Source of the DNA: JBAYHA01 sp964605975
GTDB lineage: Bacteria; Patescibacteriota; Patescibacteriia; UBA11705; JABHMO01
DNA: 5,558 bases
Direction: 5' to 3'
NCBI GenBank assembly: GCA_964605975.1
Contig: CAZSER010000039.1
Location: 1-5,558, forward strand
Positions within the stretch are counted from its first letter, which is position 1, and each line of letters begins with the position of its first letter. Below are positions 1 through 4,786 of the stretch, in pieces. A model generated the notes under the pieces. It ran no database searches. It had not been told where the DNA came from and worked only from the letters and a program-made list of their open reading frames with translations. The translations under genes were made by a program, and so were the position numbers.

Positions 1-1
1 G

Positions 2-394
2 GAGAACTATTTTTCTTTGAGGGCGGAGATTTTTGATAATGCAGACATAAAGGCAATAGAAAATGTTTTATTATCTGATCGAGTAGTTATTGCTCCTTTT
101 GCTGGCAGAATGTTGGGGAATAAATTTTATAGTAATTATGGACCAATTTATCATTTTTTAATTATTCGAGGTTTTGATGAAAAATATTTTTATACTAATG
201 ATGTTGGGACTAGACATGGAGAAAATTTTCGCTATCGCAAAGAGTTGTTGTTAGATGCTTTGCATGATTTGCCATTATTGGACGATGGCGATATTTTTCG
301 TCCTTATGAAGATCGATTTTTGGCAGAAGAAGAGAAAGAAAGTTTAATGAAAAATGGTGCCAAAAGATTTTTGGCGTTGTCTTTGATTAAATAA
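2..394 (+). CDS. C39-like cysteine peptidase family protein, 5'-truncated by the window edge
   Basis: The frame is open to the left edge, so only the last 130 codons are visible; the TTG at 17 is probably internal rather than a start. The segment around YHFLIIRGFD, followed by YFYTNDVGTRHGENFRYR and then LLLDALHDL, matches the C-terminal half of the Peptidase_C39_2-like papain fold. In that fold the His (codon 152-154) and the Asp of TND (codon 200-202) would be the second and third catalytic residues. The catalytic Cys would lie upstream, outside the window, so activity cannot be judged. Family members are usually exported or surface-linked cysteine peptidases or related hydrolases, but the N-terminus that would show a signal peptide is missing. 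The gene ends 36 bases before prs with no terminator between, so the two may be cotranscribed. Substrate unknown; the family call is fairly secure, the function is not. Confidence 0.72.
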   Translation, partial: ENYFSLRAEIFDNADIKAIENVLLSDRVVIAPFAGRMLGNKFYSNYGPIYHFLIIRGFDEKYFYTNDVGTRHGENFRYRKELLLDALHDLPLLDDGDIFRPYEDRFLAEEEKESLMKNGAKRFLALSLIK

Positions 395-417
395 GTTGTT
401 CTTTTTAAAATTTTAAC

Positions 418-424
418 AAAGGAG
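418..424 (+). promoter_or_regulatory. Shine-Dalgarno site of prs
   Basis: AAAGGAG lies six bases before the ATG at 431. It is a near-consensus ribosome binding site and fixes the prs start. It contrasts with the Fe-S genes downstream, which have no such motif. Confidence 0.8.
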
Positions 425-430
425 AAGCTA

Positions 431-1510
431 ATGAAAGGTTTTAAACTTTTTACCGGTAATTCAACGCTTTTCTTTGCTAGAAAAGTGGCAAAACATTTAC
501 GAGTTCCTCTTCATGAACCGGGTGATAGTGATTCCAAGGGTCGGCAAATTACTTGGCTATCAAACCAGAACTGTTTGGTGGATATTAAGGAAAATGTTCG
601 TGATTATCACTGTTTTGTTTTTCAGACACAAGCTGAAAGTCATGCTCATCTAGGCAAAGACAGTTCAGGTATTGATATTTTTGGTAAGAAGTTGGGGGTT
701 AATGATCATCTTATGGAGATGTTTTTGTTGATTAACGCGTTGGTCACTTCTGGGGCTAAGGTAACGGTCGTTATGCCCTATATGCCTTATATTAGAAGTG
801 ACAAAAAAGATCATCCTCGAGTAAGTATCGGGGCTCGATTAATTGCGGACTTTCTCAAAACGGCTGGGGCTACTGGTGTTTTATTGATGGATCCACACTT
901 TGCGCAAATTCATGGGTTTTTTGATGAAAAGATTACCAAGGTTGAAGTTTTAAAAGCCAAACCAATTTTGGCCAAAGCTGTTTTGGCTCGATATGAAATA
1001 ACGGCTGATAATTTTGTTGTTGTTGCTCCTGATGCTAACGAGGCGAAACATGCTGGTTCTATGGCGACAATTTTAAATTTGAAAATGGCCATAATTGACA
1101 AAAGAAGATACTCCGATAATGAAGAAGCCAAACCGGAAAATCTTATGGGAGAAGAGTATGTTGTTGACAAAAAAGTTTTGATGTTTGATGATGAAGTTGC
1201 CAGCGGAAAAACTTTTGTTGAATCGGCTAAGTTTTTAGTTGATAGGGGAGCTAGATCAATTATTGCTTTGCCAACTCATCCGGTATTGAGTTCTTTGCTG
1301 GTCTTACAAGAGATAGAAAATCTTACTTTTTTTGAAAAGATTATCACCGCGAATACAATCCCTATCTCTGATGAAAAAATGAAAATTTGTTCAAAAATTG
1401 AACAGGTGGATGTTTCTCCTATCTTTGCGGAAGCGATTAAAATTTTGTACGAAGGACAATCTTTGGACGAATACAAAAAAACACTTTATGAAGGTTTGAC
1501 AAGGGAATAA
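431..1510 (+). CDS. prs: Ribose-phosphate pyrophosphokinase (PRPP synthetase), divergent and long
   Basis: By family, a cytosolic enzyme making PRPP from ribose 5-phosphate and ATP for nucleotide, His, Trp and NAD synthesis. Family landmarks in order: GNS at residues 9-11; DIKENVR at 51-57; VNDHLMEM at 90-97; MPYMPYIRSDKKDHPRVSIGARLIADFL at 115-142 in the place of the usual PYYGYARQDRK block; MDPHFAQIHGFFD at 153-165; a PD (200-201) opening the ribose-phosphate region; IIDKRR at 221-226 with the flexible-loop Lys and Arg; the PRPP loop DDEVASGKT at 253-261; PTHPV at 281-285. It has 359 residues against the usual 310-320, the excess being mainly before residue 90. Several normally conserved residues differ: the loop Asp is Ala257, the usual Gly-Gly after PD is Asn203-Glu204, and the Arg shortly after is His. 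Either a divergent true Prs or a PRPP-synthetase-like protein with changed function; I favour Prs as the only candidate seen. Confidence 0.83.
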   Translation: MKGFKLFTGNSTLFFARKVAKHLRVPLHEPGDSDSKGRQITWLSNQNCLVDIKENVRDYHCFVFQTQAESHAHLGKDSSGIDIFGKKLGVNDHLMEMFLLINALVTSGAKVTVVMPYMPYIRSDKKDHPRVSIGARLIADFLKTAGATGVLLMDPHFAQIHGFFDEKITKVEVLKAKPILAKAVLARYEITADNFVVVAPDANEAKHAGSMATILNLKMAIIDKRRYSDNEEAKPENLMGEEYVVDKKVLMFDDEVASGKTFVESAKFLVDRGARSIIALPTHPVLSSLLVLQEIENLTFFEKIITANTIPISDEKMKICSKIEQVDVSPIFAEAIKILYEGQSLDEYKKTLYEGLTRE

Positions 1511-1517
1511 ATAAGTT

Positions 1518-1549
1518 AAAAGCGACCACGCATTGGGCGCTTTTTTGTT
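1518..1549 (+). terminator. Intrinsic terminator of prs
   Basis: AAAAGCG (1518-1524) pairs with CGCTTTT (1538-1544). The stem continues with CC/GG after one A-G mismatch, and a T-rich run follows from 1541. It starts eight bases after the prs stop and separates the prs unit from the isc unit. The tail overlaps the first base of the next -35 element. Confidence 0.82.
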
Positions 1550-1577
1550 TGACATAATTTATTTTTTGGCTTATAAT
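1549..1577 (+). promoter_or_regulatory. Consensus sigma70-type promoter of the isc unit
   Basis: TTGACA at 1549-1554 and TATAAT at 1572-1577 are both exact consensus hexamers with an ideal 17-base spacer. Transcription should begin near 1584, leaving a leader of about 23 bases before the iscR-like ATG at 1607. It directly follows the prs terminator. If the Rrf2 protein autoregulates, its site should lie on or beside this promoter, but I see no convincing dyad. Confidence 0.85.
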
Positions 1578-1606
1578 TTCAAAACATACTAAATAAGTTG
1601 GTTATT

Positions 1607-1999
1607 ATGCTTTTTTCTACCAAAGCGGAATATGGATTAAGAGCTTTATCAAATCTTGATCCTCAGGGCAAAAAAGCCGTTTCTTTGGCTAAAATAGCCA
1701 GAGAAGAGGGGTTGTCATTAGCTTACTTAGAGCGAATTTTTGCTTCTTTGAGAAAGTCTGGGTTAGTTAGAGCTTCCAAGGGCAGTTCTGGTGGTTATTT
1801 TTTGCTACCAAGCGCCAAGAAAGTTTCTTTACTAGAAGTTTTGGAAATTTTGGAGGGCCCAGTTCATCCTGCCAGCTGTGTAATTAAACCCAAAAATTGT
1901 CATTGTTTAAATTGCAAGATAATGCCCATTTGGCACAAATTAGACAAAGAAGTTCGACAAATTCTTTATAAAATTAAGGTAAAAGAAATTTTTAATTAA
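1607..1999 (+). CDS. iscR: Rrf2/IscR-family transcriptional regulator with a four-Cys segment
   Basis: A 130-residue winged-helix regulator, the usual length for Rrf2 proteins. MLFSTKAEYGLRAL opens the fold, SLAKIAREEGLSLAYLERIFASLRKSGLV (26-54) is the helix-turn-helix region, KGSSGGYFL (58-66) is the wing, and VSLLEVLEILEG (73-84) leads to the cofactor segment. Cysteines stand at 91, 98, 100 and 103. Cys91 and Cys103 match the outer Cys ligands of E. coli IscR (twelve apart, with a Trp six after the last Cys), but the position of the IscR His ligand is Met106. It probably binds an Fe-S cluster and controls the genes behind it. ATG 1607 is chosen over the TTG at 1598 because Rrf2 proteins start with this M-x-(x)-S/T-x-K pattern; neither has a Shine-Dalgarno motif. 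It lies ten bases before iscU. The family is certain; the IscR name rests on context and cysteines. Confidence 0.88.
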   Translation: MLFSTKAEYGLRALSNLDPQGKKAVSLAKIAREEGLSLAYLERIFASLRKSGLVRASKGSSGGYFLLPSAKKVSLLEVLEILEGPVHPASCVIKPKNCHCLNCKIMPIWHKLDKEVRQILYKIKVKEIFN

Positions 2000-2009
2000 G
2001 AAATAACTT

Positions 2010-2396
2010 ATGCAATATACCAAAAAGTTAATGGATCATTTTTCTAATCCTCGTAATCAAGGAAGAATTGATCAGGCAGACGGTGTTGGTGAAGTTGGAA
2101 ACATTAAGTGTGGTGATATTATGAAAATTTATATCAAAGTTTCCAAGAACTCCAACGGACAAGAAATTTTGGAAAATGTTAAATTTGAAACTTTGGGTTG
2201 TGCGGCCGCCATTGCGGCCAGTTCTGCTTTGACAGATTTGGCAATTGGAAAAACTTTGGATGAGGCCCAAAAAATTTCCAAAGAGGATATTGTTTCTGTT
2301 TTTGGTGAGGTTCCCCCAATTAAATTACATTGTTCTATTTTGGCCCAAGAAGGATTAAAAAAAGCAATTGAGGAGTATCAAAAAGAAAAAAAGTAA
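2010..2396 (+). CDS. iscU: Fe-S cluster assembly scaffold IscU (NifU N-terminal domain type)
   Basis: The 128-residue protein is a full-length stand-alone IscU. By family it receives sulfur from IscS and builds a [2Fe-2S] cluster in the cytosol before transfer to target proteins. All active-site residues are present: Cys34 and Asp36 in GNIKCGDIMK, Cys64 in the LGCAAAIAASS loop, and His107-Cys108 in KLHCSILA. The opening DHFSNPRNQG and ADGVGEVGN are typical. VPPIK (101-105) stands where E. coli IscU has LPPVK, the peptide recognised by the HscA chaperone, so that contact could be kept although no hscA is in this window. The gene starts ten bases after the iscR-like stop, indicating one transcript. 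No Shine-Dalgarno motif precedes the ATG. It lacks the ferredoxin-like and Nfu domains of full NifU, the latter being encoded separately just downstream. Confidence 0.95.
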   Translation: MQYTKKLMDHFSNPRNQGRIDQADGVGEVGNIKCGDIMKIYIKVSKNSNGQEILENVKFETLGCAAAIAASSALTDLAIGKTLDEAQKISKEDIVSVFGEVPPIKLHCSILAQEGLKKAIEEYQKEKK

Positions 2397-2403
2397 AGAA
2401 CAA

Positions 2404-2447
2404 CCCAATTTGTCATTTCGACCGAAGTGGAGAAATCTCAAATTGGG
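2404..2447. repeat. Long imperfect hairpin, REP/MITE-like, between iscU and nfu
   Basis: Arms CCCAATTTG (2404-2412) and CAAATTGGG (2439-2447) are perfect 9-base inverted repeats. Inside, ATTTC (2415-2419) pairs with GAAAT (2432-2436), then a short CC/GG, giving an interrupted stem with a small loop. The core, including CATTTCGACCGAAGTGGAG, is more GC-rich than its surroundings and resembles, from memory, a dispersed intergenic repeat of many bacterial genomes. No T-run follows directly, so it is a poor intrinsic terminator. It could protect mRNA ends or lower nfu-iscS output relative to iscU. The hairpin is certain; the repeat identity is inferred. Confidence 0.7.
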
Positions 2448-2494
2448 AAAATTGTATTTAATAATTTTTTACTTAATAATTTAAATTAAATTTT

Positions 2495-2716
2495 ATGCAA
2501 GAAGATGTCAAGAAATTAATAGAAAAAATTCGTCCATTTTTACAATCAGATGGGGGTGATATTGAATTGGTAGAAATAACTTCTGACAATGTTGTCAAAG
2601 TTCGACTCAAAGGTGCTTGTTCTCATTGTCCAATGTCAACCATTACTTTGAAGAGGAATGTGGAAGCGGTAATCAAGAAAGAAATTCCTGAAATCAAAGA
2701 AGTTGTGGCTGTTTAG
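2495..2716 (+). CDS. nfu: Nfu-type Fe-S carrier (NifU C-terminal domain protein)
   Basis: A 73-residue protein consisting of just the NifU C-terminal domain. It begins with the typical helix VKKLIEKIRPFLQSDGGDIELVEI, carries the CxxC motif Cys42-Ser-His-Cys45 in KGACSHCPMSTITLK, and ends IPEIKEVVAV as in many family members. Family members bind a [4Fe-4S] cluster, probably between two monomers through the CxxC pairs, and pass it to apo-proteins. The gap from iscU is 98 bases and holds the hairpin; the gap to iscS is 27 bases. No Shine-Dalgarno motif precedes the ATG. The domain is certain; whether it acts as carrier, alternate scaffold or partner of IscU is not shown by sequence. No A-type, Hsp70-like or extra domain is fused, so it is the minimal form. 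Confidence 0.94.
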   Translation: MQEDVKKLIEKIRPFLQSDGGDIELVEITSDNVVKVRLKGACSHCPMSTITLKRNVEAVIKKEIPEIKEVVAV

Positions 2717-2743
2717 TTTTTATTTTTTATAAAATAAAAAAAT

Positions 2744-3922
2744 ATGAAATCAATTTATTTTGATAATGCTTCTACAACCAGAGTTGATTCTCGGGTACTG
2801 GATGCCATGCTACCTTTTTTGATTGATGATTTTGGTAACTCAGGTTCTTTACACTCTTTTGGTCAAATCACTTTGGGTGCGGTTGATGATTCCAGAAAAA
2901 AGGTTGCTGATTTTTTAGGCGCTAATTCGCAAGAAATTATTTTTACTTCCGGAGCAACAGAGAGTAATAACTTGGCAATTCAAGGTGTGGTTAATTTCTT
3001 TTTGGGAAAAAAACAAAAAATTCATATTATTACCAGCAAAATTGAACATCCTTCTGTCTTGCAAGTTTTCAAAGAAATGAAAAAAAGGGGAGTTGAGGTT
3101 GATTTTATTGGAGTTGATGAAAATGGAGTAGTGTTTTTAGATGAATTAAAGAAAAAAATAAAAGAAGAAACCGTTTTGGTTTCTATTATGTACGCTAATA
3201 ATGAGATTGGAACGATTCAACCGATGGCGGAAATAGCCGAAATTATTAGAGCTGAAAGATTAAGAAGAACTAAAGATGATTTCCCTTTATATTTTCATAC
3301 TGATGCTGTCCAGGCGATTAATTATTTACCGATGGGAGTTGATTTTTTGGGAGTTGATTTATTAACTTTTTCTGGGCATAAGATTTATGCGCCCAAAGGC
3401 ATTGGTGTTTTATATGTGCGCAAGGAAGTAAAAATAAAACCATTATTTTTTGGAGGACATCAGGAATATGGTTTGCGTTCGGGAACTGATAATGTTGCAG
3501 GGATTGTAGCAATTGCCAAAGCTTTGGAAATAATTTCTATTGAACAAAGAAAAGAAGTTCAGAAAGTAAGGGTTGTTAAAGAAAAGCTTATTAGAGAATT
3601 AGAAAAATTTAATGCATTTAAATTTAATGGTAAAATAGAGAAACAACTACCAAATGTTATCAATATCAGTTTCCTTAATGCTGAAGGAGAAAGCATTTTG
3701 ATGCTTTTGGATATGGATGGGATTGCCGTTTCTACTGGGTCGGCGTGTTCTTCCGGATCTTTGGAGCCTTCACATGTTTTAACGGCAATAGGGAGAAGTC
3801 CTGAGTGGGCTCATGGAAGTGTTAGAATTTCTTTGGGTCGATTTAATACTGAAATGGAGGTTCCTGTTTTTATTAAGTCATTGAAAAATATCATCGAAAG
3901 ACTGCGGAATATGGCACCATAA
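2744..3922 (+). CDS. iscS: Cysteine desulfurase, IscS/NifS class
   Basis: The 392-residue PLP enzyme converts cysteine to alanine and passes the sulfur as a persulfide to IscU. Visible landmarks: YFDNASTTRVD at the N-terminus (usually NAATTPVD), TSGATESNNLAIQG (68-81), His102 in IEHPSV stacking on PLP, YANNEIGTIQP (150-160), HTDAVQ with Asp187 and Gln190, and the PLP lysine Lys213 in SGHK. Further on are GGHQEYGLRSGTDN (237-250) and the catalytic Cys335 in a long mobile loop, STGSACSSGSLEPSHVL, then VRISLGRFNT. The long loop places it with class I enzymes (IscS/NifS) rather than SufS. Length is slightly below E. coli IscS. Small departures such as FGNSGS for FGNPSS lie near the active-site entrance. 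It closes the isc unit, ahead of a strong terminator. It may also supply sulfur for tRNA thiolation. Confidence 0.95.
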   Translation: MKSIYFDNASTTRVDSRVLDAMLPFLIDDFGNSGSLHSFGQITLGAVDDSRKKVADFLGANSQEIIFTSGATESNNLAIQGVVNFFLGKKQKIHIITSKIEHPSVLQVFKEMKKRGVEVDFIGVDENGVVFLDELKKKIKEETVLVSIMYANNEIGTIQPMAEIAEIIRAERLRRTKDDFPLYFHTDAVQAINYLPMGVDFLGVDLLTFSGHKIYAPKGIGVLYVRKEVKIKPLFFGGHQEYGLRSGTDNVAGIVAIAKALEIISIEQRKEVQKVRVVKEKLIRELEKFNAFKFNGKIEKQLPNVINISFLNAEGESILMLLDMDGIAVSTGSACSSGSLEPSHVLTAIGRSPEWAHGSVRISLGRFNTEMEVPVFIKSLKNIIERLRNMAP

Positions 3923-3929
3923 CTTAGGT

Positions 3930-3972
3930 AAAAAAAATCAATCAACTTTGTTTGTTTGATTTTTTTTTTTTT
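3930..3972 (+). terminator. Strong intrinsic terminator of the isc unit
   Basis: The A-run and TCAA at 3930-3941 pair with TTGA and the T-run at 3956-3967 (12 base pairs). One T-T mismatch and a CAA/TTG pairing follow, around a 6-base loop. An uninterrupted run of 13 T covers 3960-3972. It lies eight bases after the iscS stop, and its last two T also form the start of the next putative -35 box. Confidence 0.85.
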
Positions 3973-4002
3973 GACATTAATAAATTTTTTTGATAGTATA
4001 AT
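3971..4002 (+). promoter_or_regulatory. Probable promoter of the stand-alone hypothetical gene
   Basis: TTGACA (3971-3976) and TATAAT (3997-4002) are exact consensus hexamers, but the spacer is 20 bases, longer than the usual 16-18. The -10 box is convincing because it sits 39 bases before the likely start codon. The -35 may be used weakly, or a poorer hexamer closer in may serve. Transcription would start near 4009. Confidence 0.6.
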
Positions 4003-4032
4003 TTTTTAGTTCATTAAATCAATAGAGAAATG

Positions 4033-4038
4033 GGAGGT
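4033..4038 (+). promoter_or_regulatory. Shine-Dalgarno site deciding the start of the hypothetical gene
   Basis: GGAGGT lies just before the ATG at 4042, leaving a short spacer of three to four bases. The other in-frame ATG at 4030 would place this motif inside the coding region and has no comparable motif upstream, so 4042 is preferred. The tight spacing leaves some doubt. Confidence 0.65.
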
Positions 4039-4041
4039 CTT

Positions 4042-4758
4042 ATGTTTAACTGGTTTTTCCAATTGACAGGGATAAATTTTGTTCATAGAGATTTATTAAC
4101 GGTGTCTATTCCTGCAAGAAAAAAGGAGTTGGTAAGAAAACTTTTGCCCAAAGGATTTTTTAGCGATAATTTGACTGTTTTTTTGAAGCATGCTCCCATT
4201 GATGAAATTTCGGATTTGCGGATTGAAATTACTACTTGTGGTCCGGTAGAAGGAATGTCTTTTAACTTTAAAATAACTGATGGTGGTGATGTTTATGTTA
4301 AGATTCATTCTCATATTGGAAACCAGGATCAGACGGAATTTAAAATCTTGGCTAGAACGGTTTTTCAAAGAGATTTCGGATTTTCTTTGTCTAACGACGA
4401 TATTAGTAATTGTTCAAAAACTGTTTCTGCAAGAGTTAAATTTCAGGATGTTAATTGGAGATTTTTGAAAATTTCCGAAATTGGGAAGGTCACAGTTTCT
4501 TCGTTAGAAGAAAGGCATCGTTACTTGGAAATAGAAAGTTTGTATTTAGGCTCAGAACAAAAAATTGTTTTGATCTCACAAAAAGAAAATGACTTTCTTT
4601 TTGCTGTCGCTAAAGAATTTACTCAAATGCCTCTTCGTCCATGGAAAGAGGAAAGTTGTCTTTGCTTTCACGAGTATTTTTCTAGTGATGAGTTGTTTAG
4701 ATGTTATATTCCCGCTTCGGCTGATTTTCCAAATAGAATAAAAGCCATTAAAAGATAA
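4042..4758 (+). CDS. Hypothetical protein, 238 residues, single-gene unit
   Basis: I do not recognise this protein. From ATG 4042 it has 238 residues; the ATG at 4030 would add four. There is no signal peptide, transmembrane segment, repeat or coiled coil that I can see. The composition is that of a soluble mixed alpha/beta protein with alternating hydrophobic strands, such as LRIEITTCGPVEGMSFNFKI and DVYVKIHSHIG, and many Phe. Six Cys are scattered, including a CLC near the C-terminus, with no metal-binding spacing. Base composition and codon use look like the neighbours, so recent transfer is not suggested. It has its own promoter, Shine-Dalgarno site and terminator, so it is likely a real expressed gene. 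Its position beside the isc unit does not imply a shared function. The frame is uninterrupted for the full length, which supports coding. Confidence 0.8.
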   Translation: MFNWFFQLTGINFVHRDLLTVSIPARKKELVRKLLPKGFFSDNLTVFLKHAPIDEISDLRIEITTCGPVEGMSFNFKITDGGDVYVKIHSHIGNQDQTEFKILARTVFQRDFGFSLSNDDISNCSKTVSARVKFQDVNWRFLKISEIGKVTVSSLEERHRYLEIESLYLGSEQKIVLISQKENDFLFAVAKEFTQMPLRPWKEESCLCFHEYFSSDELFRCYIPASADFPNRIKAIKR

Positions 4759-4786
4759 AAGTCAACTTCATTGTTGACTTTTTTTT
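4757..4786. terminator. Bidirectional terminator between convergent genes
   Basis: AAAAGTCAAC (4757-4766) and GTTGACTTTT (4773-4782) form a perfect 10-base stem with a 6-base loop, followed by T to 4786. The left arm overlaps the stop codon of the hypothetical gene. Read on the minus strand, the same stem is followed by a T-rich run broken by a few other bases, so it can also end the SEDS gene, whose stop codon lies at 4785-4787. Confidence 0.85.

Noticed and set aside
910..1476. Open frames on the minus strand inside prs (910-1170 and 1276-1476)
   Set aside because: They lie wholly antisense to a clear PRPP synthetase and encode low-complexity, Ser/Ile-rich peptides without family features.
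1586..1605. Possible operator dyad over the isc transcription start
   Set aside because: Only about half of the positions are symmetric, mostly A/T, which is expected by chance in this composition, and it does not match IscR type 1 or type 2 sites convincingly.
2404..2470. Hairpin plus T-run at 2465-2470 read as a terminator after iscU
   Set aside because: The T-run lies 17 bases beyond the stem, too far for intrinsic termination, and nfu and iscS would then lack a good promoter.
2452..2480. Possible internal promoter before nfu (TTGTAT, 17 bases, AATAAT)
   Set aside because: The -35 matches only three of six consensus bases, and similar matches are common in AT-rich sequence.
2717..2740. 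Ten-base AT-only inverted repeat between nfu and iscS
   Set aside because: It is built of A and T only, with low predicted stability, and such palindromes arise readily in AT-rich gaps; no T-run or GC stem supports a terminator.
4280..4468. Alternate plus-strand frame within the hypothetical gene, and the minus-strand frame at 4096-4368
   Set aside because: Both are shorter than the 4042-4758 frame, have no Shine-Dalgarno site, and look like shadows; only the long frame has matching promoter, SD and terminator.
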